A stretch of DNA of 64,000 nt. Origin: Aphrocallistes beatrix (Eukaryota > Porifera > Hexactinellida > Sceptrulophora > Aphrocallistidae). The notes under the pieces were generated by a model, which saw only the letters and a program-made list of their open reading frames with translations, did no database searches and had not been told where the DNA came from. The position numbers were made by a program, and so were the translations under genes. Shown piece after piece: positions 10,467 through 20,260 of this stretch. The stretch's first letter is position 1. Each line of letters starts with the position of its first letter. Location: NCBI GenBank assembly GCA_963281255.1, contig OY725488.1, positions 11,691,524-11,755,523 of the forward strand. The letters are read 5' to 3'.

Positions 10467-10793
10467 TTAATCATCGAAAGCTCCTGAAAGAAGGTTTCAT
10501 GCAATATGAATTTAAATGTGATATCATTGGCCCATCCAACACCAAATTTATTTAGTTTATTCATATTTCTCGACCAAAACTAGCCTTAATTTCCACTTTC
10601 AATTCAATCATTAATTCCAACTAAGCAGTTACAAAGTAATCTAAAATAACCATTTAAAAGTGGGAATATTTGTTAATCCAAAATGTGCTTTGTAGACTTC
10701 TATGCAGGATCAATTTTGTAAAATTAACCTGATTAAAGTCATCAAAGCAAAATATTCATAAAACAACGATGAAATTTCATAATCTCTCAGATA

Positions 10794-11336
10794 CAAGGGT
10801 GAGCTGAAAAGTTTTGAGAACTAATGCTATTTTTGTAAGCTAGTCAACTTTTAATAGCATTAAATTAATGTTCCATATGTGTTTAGTAATTATAAACAAT
10901 CGCAAGTATCTAAACTACTCCCAACAAGTGAAATTTTACTTTTCTTTGTCTGTGGTCAACTAAAAAGGATTTTTTAAATTGAGCGTCGTGCTGTGATCCT
11001 GTACACATATCTCGTGTCTCACAGGCCAGAATTAAACGTAGAACTCAGAAGAACTCAACCATCCCCCACACAGTCCTGATTTGGCTCCAAGTGACTGTAC
11101 TTATTTGGAAATTGAAATTTCACTTAAAAGGAACCCGATTTAAGGACGATGAGTCCTTGAGAACGGAGGTTGACACATGATTAAAGTCCAGTCAGAAAAG
11201 TTTATTATTCTGGAAACCAGGCGTTAAAATCTATATGTACTCACTAAACACATATGGATCATTAATTTAATGCTGTTAAAAGTTGTCTAGCTAACAAAAA
11301 TAGTACTAGTTCTCAAAACTTTTCAGCCCACCCTTG
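10794..11336 (+). mobile_element. Deleted mariner-like element (543 bp) with TA target duplication
   Basis: Terminal inverted repeats CAAGGGTGAGCTGAAAAGTT and, at the other end, AACTTTTCAGCCCACCCTTG extend imperfectly for about 100 bp. TA flanks both ends (10792-10793 and 11337-11338). The interior keeps the 3' part of a mariner transposase: CAGTCCTGATTTGGCTCCAAG encodes SPDLAPS, the block around the third catalytic acid, followed by degraded KRNP and the EKFIILE tail. About 0.7 kb of the usual 1.3-kb element is missing. The related repeat at 14520-14535 reads CAGATACATTAA, an empty site. Confidence 0.85.
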
Positions 11337-11338
11337 TA

Positions 11339-13019
11339 CATTAATATGCTTAAATTCACAGTAATACCAGCAGATGTATAGAATCAGATTTCAAATTTGC
11401 TTTTATTGTAATATTTTCATCAACATCAGTCGAATGGCTTAGATTGGGGTCCAATACAACATAATTCGAGATTCAAGACAATTCGTCAAAAATCTGCAAC
11501 CATCAAAAAATATTTACACGAAATGTGTACCGAGCTATCGCCCCCCTGATTCTTGCATATGATAATTGGACCTATTAATATTAAAAACCAACTATACACA
11601 GTTGTAGACATCTAGTGAAAACTTAGCAGTAGAAGATGAAATTAAGCCACTATATAAAATGACTCAGATTTAGCTCTTAAATGCACTTAACGCAATTTCT
11701 ATAGTTTAAAGTTCTGCACCTTTAGTATGATTTCAATCCATAGAGATTATTAGGCAGTTGTGTTGTAATATAATTTACTAGTATAATTTACGGAAATTAA
11801 TAGTTCTTGAAGTCAATAAGGAAAGTTCATTACATTGCGATAACACAGATGTGTATATGTTTTGTTAGTGTAATTTTTCAAATTAACATATGCATCTGTG
11901 TTAATGGTTTGCTGTCATAGAAGCTAGAATAGGTAAAAGCATGAAGCATACAACAGGCAGTATCTATAAATATTTATGATACAAGCGTTAATTAGATGTA
12001 CCATGTGTCCATTTTTCATGCTCTCTTTGGTTGTGGTACAACATCCGCTCTGTTTTACGAAAAAGATTGCATGCATACTTATTCAAATATCGAAGCTAGT
12101 TTTATTAATAGTTCTCAAATTCTGCAATAGTGGACATTTGAAATATAATTGGTTTATTGCTGTCTTAATTGTCAAATGAGAGTCACAGTCTAATCTATAT
12201 GATGAAATACCACAAGCTAGTTTCATACTATTTGTGCTCATTTATCCTAGATATAGTTATAGTTATGGGAACATCACTACCTACATCTGTGGACATACTT
12301 ACTACTAGCCACAAAGGTGGTCCGTGCATTTTTATGCAAACATGAAGTGAGTATTATTACCATTGAATACGATGCTTCCATCCAAAGCTCAAATCTATAT
12401 ATTTTCATACCCCTAAATCGATAAATAACATTAATATATAGCAATCTTCGATCACATCATTCGAAAAAGGAATACCGATCACCCGCAATTTTTGAATAGA
12501 ATAAATGAACCAATTGCCAGTAAATTTACTATGTACAATTATGGAGATCTTGCGGAAATTTGGGATTAGAGAAGATACAAATTAGTTACGATACAAATTG
12601 ACTCATATTTTATCGGCTTCAATCGGATGAATCAGATTGGGAGCTCCTACTCTGACTAGGCCCATACATTAACTATTCTTCAACATTTCAGAAAAAATGC
12701 ATCTTCGCTTTGAATGTGTAAAACATGATTGCGCTTAGTTAGTGTAGCTAAAACAAGTTTATAGTAGAACCCTAAATTGATTCAATTCATGTTTCAAGGT
12801 AGTAAAGAAGGAAATTCTGATGTTATTTCAATTTACGAAATGCGATAGATCTTGCAGTCAGTCACGGGATGTTATTGTATTGCAGATAACACAAGTGTAT
12901 ATGTTTTGTGGTTTTGTGTATTAATTAATCCTGAAATATTGCTTATTTCCAAAATTAAATATTGCAATAGGAGCAAAATTGAAATCTGATTCTATTCATC
13001 TGCTGGTATTATTGTGAAT
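11339..13019. repeat. Spacer between the inverted arms, made of flank repeats
   Basis: No gene. About 11770-12330 repeats 4440-5000 and 12338-12910 repeats 5930-7100 without its two Helitron insertions. The A/T junction at 12591/12592 is the empty site for the R1 element at 6189. The frame at 11976-12179 is AT-rich noise within the repeat. Confidence 0.75.
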
Positions 13020-13361
13020 CTATGCATATTAATGTTTCTGAGAGATTATGAAAGTGCATTGTTGTTTTATTAATATTTTGCTTTGATGACTTTCATGAGG
13101 TTAATATTACAAAATTAATCCTGCATAGAAGTCTACAAAGCACATTTTGGATTAACAAATATTCCCACTTTTAAATGGTTATTTTAGATTACTTTGTAAC
13201 TGCTTAGTTGGAATTAATGATTGAATTGAAAGTGGAAATTAAAGCTAGTTTTGGTCGAGAAATATGAATAAACTAAATAAATTTGGTGTTGGATGGGCCA
13301 ATGATATCACATTTAAATACATATTGCATGAAACCTTCTTTCAGGAGCTTTCGATGATTAA

Positions 13362-13401
13362 CATACGCGTATGCTGAAATATGGCTCGAATAGTATATAT
13401 A
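13362..13401 (+). promoter_or_regulatory. Core promoter of copy C: CATACGCGTATG palindrome and TATA box
   Basis: The palindrome is at 13362-13373 and TATATATA at 13394-13401, 49 bp from the end of the box to the ATG at 13450. The upstream in-frame ATG at 13381 precedes the TATA box and so is unlikely to be in the transcript. Confidence 0.5.
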
Positions 13402-13449
13402 GCAGTTATTTATGAAGCAAACCAACTAGCAAATAATTTCACTACAAAT

Positions 13450-14049
13450 ATGTCTCTATCCTTAATCTTACGCACCTTTAGTGCAACTTTCTCTCTATCA
13501 CTGCTCTTGTCAGAGATAAAAAGTCCAAACAAGCTTGACAAGTCTGTGAAAAAGTCAAAGAGACTCTCCATAGAATTCATCCTCCTACGCTCGGTGCTGG
13601 TGCTGTATTGTTGTAGCGTGATATTATGCTACTTCATGTTTTGGACAGCTCTTCTGAACGGTGAGAATAGTAACGTTTTGAACAGAAGCAGCGCAGTAGC
13701 ATTATCGGGTCTAGCAATATGTCTCCTAGGCAAGTATTTCAGAATCAGAGCTAAGCAGGAGTTAGGAAGATTCTTCACGTATGAAGTTGGAGTGAGTGAG
13801 GAGCAAAAACTGATCAAAACAGGACTCTACTCACATCTGATGCATCCGAGTTATCTCGGAGCCATTCTTATGGTTTTCGGAATTTGCATCATGTATACTT
13901 CAATATTCCTGTACCTCTGTGCAATTTTGGAGCTTTGCGTTCTAATTAATCGGATGATCGTAGAGGAGAAGGAACTTTTGAAGAGGTTTGGAGAAGAATT
14001 TCATAAGTACAGCTCACAGAGATGGAGAGTGATGCCTTTCATATACTAA
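13450..14049 (+). CDS. ICMT/PEMT-fold methyltransferase-like protein, copy C
   Basis: A 199-aa frame (an open extension reaches back to 13381 but contains the TATA box). Same domain layout as copy B, its inverted partner: hydrophobic N-terminus, basic loop, central membrane span beginning CCSVILCYFMFW, family core LIKTGLYSHLMHPSYLG, EE pair, FG.EF..YSSQRWRVMPFIY. It differs from copy B in the first helix (ILRT against IVRT) and in RSSAV against SSNAV. AATAAA at 14137-14142, about 90 bp after the stop, may serve as poly(A) signal. Predicted SAM-dependent methyltransferase at an internal membrane; substrate not determined. Confidence 0.85.
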   Translation: MSLSLILRTFSATFSLSLLLSEIKSPNKLDKSVKKSKRLSIEFILLRSVLVLYCCSVILCYFMFWTALLNGENSNVLNRSSAVALSGLAICLLGKYFRIRAKQELGRFFTYEVGVSEEQKLIKTGLYSHLMHPSYLGAILMVFGICIMYTSIFLYLCAILELCVLINRMIVEEKELLKRFGEEFHKYSSQRWRVMPFIY

Positions 14050-16497
14050 ATTCACTTTTGTATTATAAAACTATTTGTTACAATTTTACAGTTTAGTACT
14101 GTGTGTTATTCTTTTAATATGTCTACATATTTAAATAATAAAAAGCTGACTTTTAACTTCAATAGTTTTGGTTTCTGCCTACGATTTTCTGTAAGGGATT
14201 ATCTAGGGCTTCGACACGCTTCTCTATGCATATGATCTTAAGTTTGAAAGTTTTAAAGAGCGTCAAGATTTATAAAATCGCATTTTAGGAAGTTACGTAC
14301 CGTTTTCAAAAATGTCTCGATCTAAACAAGCCTTAGTTTCCACTTTAAATGATAGCAAAACAATTCAATGATTACATTTCAAATAAATAGTTACAATGTA
14401 ATCTAAAATCCAAAATGTGATTTGTGCACTCTCTATGCGGGATTAATTTTGAAATTTTAATCTCATGAAAGCCATCAAAGCAAAATATTCATAAAACATC
14501 AATGCACTTTCACCATATCTCAGATACATTAATGTACACACTTTCTGCAGGGATACCAGGTGATAGAATCAGATTTCAATTTTTGTCTTAATGTAATAAT
14601 TAAATTTGGAAATAACCAAAATTTAGGATGATTTAATACAAAAGCCTACGAACATGTAATGAATAAAGTCTCCGAGTAGAAAAAATATCCGTGTAGTTGC
14701 CTCGATTGAATCAATACAATAATATCCTAAAATCGCATTCTGAATTAAGCCGAAGAGAATATTAATCATGTATGCACATAAACATGACTAGTTTGTGTAC
14801 ATATATCAATTTGGAACATTTTAACTATGCACACTTTTGACGAATTTCTTTAGAATTCCCCTATATTACCATTTAACAACAAGCAAACTATATCCATTAT
14901 AAAGATGAGTCATCCGATATAAAGAATATCTAATAAGCAGATATGACAGACAGTTATAGTATAGAATGATGGGGTCTATTAGTGAGAAAAACCTATTATA
15001 TACAATTATAGACATCTTGCAAACACTTGGTAATAGAACAAGATAAAATTCAGCCACCATATTAATTGAAAACATTTGCTTAGATTTGGAAATACAATTA
15101 CTTCATATGAATTGATTCAGTTTAATGCACTTAGACAATTTCAATCCATATAGATAATATTATTACTCAAGTAGCTGTGTTGCATGCTAGTGAAGAAGGA
15201 AAATTTACGAAAAGGTCTTGCATCGATCAGGAAAGTTCACTGTATTGCGTTAACACAGATGTGTTATGTTTGTTGATGTGTCAACATACGCGTAATATAT
15301 GCATCTGTACTATTGTTTTGCTGGAATAGAAATTATGGAATGAACCAACATACTCAATCAATAAAGATTAATTGAAAAATTGTGCTAATCAGAAAATGTG
15401 GCCATTTTTCATGCTCTCTTTGGTTGTGATACAACATCCGCTCTGTATTGTGAAAAAGGTTGCATACAATATTTATTCTAATATTGAGGTTACTCCATTA
15501 ATAGCTCTCAAATTCTGCGATGGCAATTATTCAAAATATAATTGATTTAATGTCATACTTGTAATACTAATGGGAAAAAGTTGATACAATATAATGTACA
15601 TAGTGAAATACCACAAGCTATCATCAAGTATTTGCGCTAATTTACAGCAGATATAGTTCTACAAACACTTATTTACGTGTATTTAGTTAGTTAATCACTA
15701 CCATTCCAAAAAGTGTTTTGTGCATTTTTTATGCTCGATCAATCTGAAATTTAACCTCAATGAAGAAACATCCAAGCCAACTATTCATAAAACAACGATG
15801 CACTTTCATAATCTCTCAGACACATTAATATGCAAAGATTCACAATAAAGCCAGATGAATATAATCAGATTTCAATTTTGCTCCTATTGCAATATTCAAT
15901 TTTGGAAATAAGGAATATTTCATTAACTAATACACAAAACTGAATTCCTAGTTTCCGGGATGGGACTAATAAAATACATAATTTTCGTTCCATCCTGAAA
16001 TAGGTGCGTATCTAGATTTCCCGAAATGGCCTGTCCCGTCCCGGAAATTATATACCATACACGAATCAACTTTGCTGTAAGCAACCTTTGCATGCAACAT
16101 GGCTCCACACACGATTTAACAAGTTAGTGCTATTTGCTTACTCAATGAAATGTATCGTCCATAACACATTTTGGATATTCCAAAATCTGCAAAATCAATG
16201 AAATTAATGTTTTAGGTCTCAGAATAATTTAAACTGAGGTAAAGGTGGATCGGTGCTTTATGGATAGTTTAATGTATGTCATTGAAATAAATAACAATAG
16301 CATGAAAGAATCACGATGTAGTCTTGGACCTGTAGTCATAATGTCCACTAAATGCACATAAATTAGTATTTGCATAAGTATATCTGCTGTAAATTAGTGC
16401 AACTAATGTGATGATATCTTGTGATATTTCATCATGTAGATTAGATTGTGCCACCTATATTGACAATTAAGACGCATTAAATCAATTATATTTAGAA

Positions 16498-16734
16498 CAA
16501 GCGCGCTTCGCTTGCTTGCGTAGCGTGGCTGGCGGACACTTTGTGTCCGCCGGAGACGCCCACAGGGCGCCTGGGGTCACATTGATTAATTATAAGCGAG
16601 ATAACATCTCTAAATAGGGCCTGTCCTACTGTTATATTCGATATCGCACGAAAAAATCACAAAATTTGACAATTTTTAAAGTTATGGTCGAAAAACTGAA
16701 ATTTCTAATTATAAAAAAGGTGACAATGACGTAT
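16498..16734 (-). mobile_element. Helitron-like R1 element, 5' part missing
   Basis: The 3' hairpin end (CAAGCGCGCTTCGCTTGC on the plus strand) is intact, preceded by A. The related unoccupied segment at 8705-8735 reads TTTTGAATAATCG, consistent with A^T insertion. The element stops near 16734 and continues into a segment (16731-16830) shared with 47027-47125. Confidence 0.65.
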
Positions 16735-16834
16735 GCCACATACGCCCATTTTAATCACTATACATGATAGCAGTGAATTACCTATAGTGGCTCACGCTGA
16801 TATGATTATTCTTTGAGTTGAACAATTTTTATAT

Positions 16835-17413
16835 AACTCTTATTATGCGATATATGATCACTAATCAGAATTTTAACAAAAGATATTTGTATTTTGATGG
16901 CATGTTTATAAATTAATACCTACAGATTCGGTCGATTAATATCGTCTTGACCAATATAAAATGAACCAGTCAACTTAACTACAAATATATTTAACAGTGT
17001 TTAAAATTAATGGTCCCAAAATTTTAAGAAAATTATAAGCATAAAACCAATTTTCAATGAAAAATTGATCTGTCGGACCAATATTCCATGAAAATATAGT
17101 CTCCCGTACCAATTTTCGGGTATGCCTAATTTACGGGACGGGACGGGACAGTCCTGTAAAATCTAGATGCCTAATTTAAGGGACGGGACGGCATCCCTTC
17201 CCGTAAATTAGGCATGCCCCCAATATTCCCTTTAAGAAATGCTCCCGGAACCAAAATTCATGAAAAGATTAGTCTCCCGGACCAACTTCAGAAATATTTT
17301 CCAACTTATTCTTACTTCGTAGGTTTTCGAACTTATTCTACTTCAAAGTCGGACTTAATTCAGCGATCCATTTGTATATATGAAAACTAAATAGCAATTA
17401 AATTCAATAGAAA
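16835..17413. repeat. Short-word repeat block and 5' flank of an ICMT-like relic
   Basis: Between about 16995 and 17300 the words GGACCAATTTTC, CCCGGACCAA and TAAATTAGGCAT recur in both orientations around a GC-rich GGGACGGGACGGGAC core. This matches the general word-repeat style of blocks near 571, 21225 and 40875. No gene. Confidence 0.45.
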
Positions 17414-17517
17414 ATGGATTTGTCCTTACTTTACCGCATTTTTAGTACAACCTTCTCTCTATTGATTTTCTTAGCAGAAAGTCCAAACAGCCTTGACAAG
17501 TCAGTGAAAAAGTCAAT
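17414..17517 (+). pseudogene. ICMT-like 5' fragment
   Basis: Starts ATGGATTTGTCCTTACTTTA, matching the first 35 codons of copy D (27737) including the leader AATTCAATAGAAA just before the ATG. A few bases are missing at the AEVPSP position. Homology stops after SVKKS at 17517. The catalytic C-terminal half is absent, so this is a dead 5' piece of a further tandem copy. Confidence 0.8.
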
Positions 17518-18187
17518 GATAAAATTTTGTATTGGCTTCTATGCATAGATAATATTCCGCTCCTCAAGATTTGTCCCAATTAATTGGGTTTACCGATTAA
17601 CCGGTAACTTAATTAAGCGGAGTCAAATTTATTTTTTAAATTGATAAATTCTCCATTTGCCTGCAAACATTTAACGCAATGAATTCAAGGATCTCTCATC
17701 GATTTGCATTGTCCTAGAGGCTTATCAAGTATTTTAACCGTACTCTATGATCGAATTTAGGTGACCTATTTTATTTAAGATCAAGTCACCAAATTTGTGA
17801 ACCATAACTATGGATTAAGAAAAGGCCATTGAATAAATACATAACAGATCCTAAAATTTTTAACCATGAATAATATGGCTTAAAGGCAAATCAGGAATAG
17901 AACCACATTTCATTGAAAATATTTTGAATTAACTCATCCTCAGTTTGGTTCACGTGAAAATTCTATGTCAATAATGCTTCTAAGCGTGTTTAAAACAGTT
18001 CAGAAAATGGAAAATTATGTTCAAAATATAGTTTATTGGGAAATAACATGACTAATCATAATTTTCTCAATGAATATATGTATTTGATAACATGTTTATA
18101 TATAATCCTGGTAATACATTCTTAATTATGCATGACCAATGGTTTTAGGGGGGGACTCAGCATTTATCCGAATTGCATTAAATATCA
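17518..18187. other. AT-rich stretch without recognised features
   Basis: No open frame of note, no terminal repeats and no match to other parts of the window that I could see by eye. Confidence 0.4.
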
Positions 18188-18623
18188 CAAGCGCGCTTCG
18201 CTTGCTTGCGCTGCGCGCCTGGCTGACACTTTGCGTCCGTCGTCTTTCGGACGCCGAGGCTCACATTGATTAATTATAAAATAGATAACATCTATAAATA
18301 CATCTGTCTTGCTGTTAAAATCGACATCACTCAAAAAAACAATTTTTGATGCATAATGATGACGTCATAAGTCATAACAGAGTGATGAGTCATCATTTTT
18401 GATGATAGTTGCATCATATGTGAAGTATATTAAATTATTAATATACACATTCTATTGAAACTTTAGCCTTCTATCGCCTAAAATGGCTGAGTTATAGTCT
18501 AAAAACTGAAATTTCGAATTATAAATAATGACAATGGCGTCAAACTTCCATGATGAGTCGACATTTTTATCTGTGGTTAGAACTTAGTAGAGCCATAGCC
18601 AAAAGACTCCCACATACCAAAAA
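18188..18623 (-). mobile_element. Helitron-like R1 element, 5' end truncated
   Basis: 3' hairpin terminus at 18188 preceded by A. The element then follows the R1 sequence (GATGACGTCATAA, GATGAGTCGACATTTT) until about 18623, where the 5' terminal part including the TATA tract is missing. Confidence 0.7.
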
Positions 18624-19118
18624 TCATTCACAAATTTGTTGAATAGGCTTTATATATAGTAAGTCATGGTTGAATTTTGATATTAAATTCATTTTCATTT
18701 CCTTGCATTAATTATTAAACCTAAGTGGACTAATTCATTATAAAATGGCAAATAATTATGAATTATTCGAATAATTAATAATTCAAGCATGAATTAGTCA
18801 ATCATAAACTAAGTTCATGAATTAATGAATAATTCGAATTATTCATAATCCTGAATTATGAATTCGAAAAATTCATTCATATAATTCATGATATTTTCTT
18901 GTAAAAACTTTCAATTTTGAATAATTATTCTCAGGCATGATGAATAATGAATTATTCGAATTATTCATTAATTCATGAATTGGTCAACTTACCATTTTAA
19001 ACCGAGAGAGAGAAAGTCTAAATAATTTGTTTCGAATTCAATAAAGTCTTGTGTTCACAGATTGTGTACATAGGCTATATGACCTGTCTATATTACTACT
19101 TTGATAATCTCTGTTCAT
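18624..19118. repeat. GAATTATTC palindromic word block
   Basis: Between about 18735 and 18985 the word GAATTATTC(G), GAATAATTC and ATTCATGAATTA repeat many times in both orientations, giving a highly self-complementary AT-rich tract. No gene. Confidence 0.6.
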
Positions 19119-19268
19119 CAGGGGGGATTGTGCTATTTAGGCGGCTATGTCAAATTTCCCTAAGAGACCCACACCCCACCGGATCACTGGCCAAACAGCG
19201 CACCTGTTCATCAACCCAGACGCCCACCGGGCATTTTCCCGATGTTCTGATGGCCCAATCTGCCCCTG
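19119..19268. mobile_element. GC-richer hAT-type MITE (150 bp) with near-perfect 8-bp TSD
   Basis: Ends CAGGGGGGATT and AATCTGCCCCTG are imperfect inverted repeats of hAT form. Flanks are CTGTTCAT (19111-19118) and TTGTTCAT (19269-19276), 7 of 8 identical. The interior is GC-rich relative to the neighbourhood, which produces the spurious frame 19049-19297. Confidence 0.7.
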
Positions 19269-19276
19269 TTGTTCAT

Positions 19277-19754
19277 AATACAATTTATATTCTTTGAGGA
19301 GGTTCTCTAAAAACAGCATTGATTTTGAGTACTTTTATAGTTTTAAATTTAAAGAGGCACATTAATAACCATTTTTAGTGTGCTTCCTATGCTATTATTT
19401 AAGATCTATGATCCTATATAATCATATAGGTGCACAGTTCAAATGTGAGGGTTGGTGTTGGTTGATTGGCCGTAATGCCTCCAAAAGCAATAGTTTGAAA
19501 AATAATGAGCTAACCTTTCGCGATGATGGAACAGTATAAGTAGATTTGCACCTTCGACTTTCCAAATAAGCAGTAATTCCACCATATTACATGGAATGTG
19601 ATCATATGTATTCTTGAGTTGAAATGTCGTTGCTATTCAGCAACAGTGCCGTCAATAAGAAATCCATAAAATCGATCCAACCAACCTTAAACAGTTTTAG
19701 CAAATTCGTATTCCTCTACAGCTTTCGCAGATATTTTCCCTCTATTGTTAGTTA
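19277..19754. other. Gene-free stretch
   Basis: AT-rich with no supported gene. The frame starting at 19624 is short and runs into the Helitron-like 3' end at 19755, so I treat it as chance. Confidence 0.4.
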
Positions 19755-20150
19755 CAAGCACGCTTCGCTTGCTTGCGTTGATCGGTTGGCAGACACTTTG
19801 TGTGCGCCGGATGCATCCTTCGGGCGCCTAGACTCACATTGATTAATTATATAGCAGATAACCTCTCTAAATACGTCTGTCTCACTTTTTTAATCGATAT
19901 ATCACTTAAAAATCACTAAATTTGACAATTTTTCAATTTTTGATGAGCAATGATGACGTTATAACAGAGTGATGTGTCATAATTATTTGATGATAGTTGT
20001 ATCATACGTGAAGAATATTAATACTATACACATTCTATTAAATTTCAGCCTTCTGTCACTTAAAATGACTGAGTTCGAGTGAAATTTCGAATTACAGAAA
20101 GGTATCAATGAGGTCATAATTCAATGATGAGTCGACATTTCGTCTAAGAG
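19755..20150 (-). mobile_element. Helitron-like R1 element, 5' end truncated
   Basis: 3' terminus CAAGCACGCTTCGCTTGC at 19755 preceded by A. R1 body follows with TCATAATTCAATGATGAGTCG near the other edge at about 20130. The 5' terminal segment is gone. Confidence 0.65.
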
Positions 20151-20157
20151 TTCAACT

Positions 20158-20260
20158 GTTTGGAAGTTTTATTACGTATTTTTAATTTTATTAGATAATC
20201 TCAAATCATTAATTCGAGATTATCTAATAAAATTAAAAGTACGTAATAAAACTTCCAAAC
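20158..20260. repeat. Near-perfect 45-bp hairpin
   Basis: The arm 20158-20202 (starting GTTTGGAAGTTTTATTACG) is repeated as its reverse complement at 20216-20260 with one mismatch, around a 13-base loop. It has no coding capacity. A foldback MITE is the likeliest identity. Confidence 0.75.

Larger units (their letters stand above)
8067..10790. repeat. Left arm of a large imperfect inverted duplication
   Basis: This arm, containing copy B, is matched in reverse orientation by about 13020-16440 containing copy C. Examples: the CGCATAGCATATG/TACGCGTA region at 8950-9050 pairs with 15215-15330, 8450-8540 with 15735-15815, and 10500-10740 with 13125-13335. Near the genes identity is very high; it falls outward with many small indels. 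Apart from copy B no gene is present. Confidence 0.85.
13020..16440. repeat. Right arm of the large inverted duplication
   Basis: Reverse-complement partner of 8067-10790, carrying copy C. It is longer because outer parts include extra repeats: 14510-14620 and 15790-15900 both repeat the unit ending CAGATTTCAA. Its outermost part is related in reverse to 4810-4960. No gene except copy C. Confidence 0.8.

Noticed and set aside
13381..13449. N-terminal extension of copy C (and 10373-10447 of copy B)
   Set aside because: The TATA box lies within the extension and no other paralogue has it.
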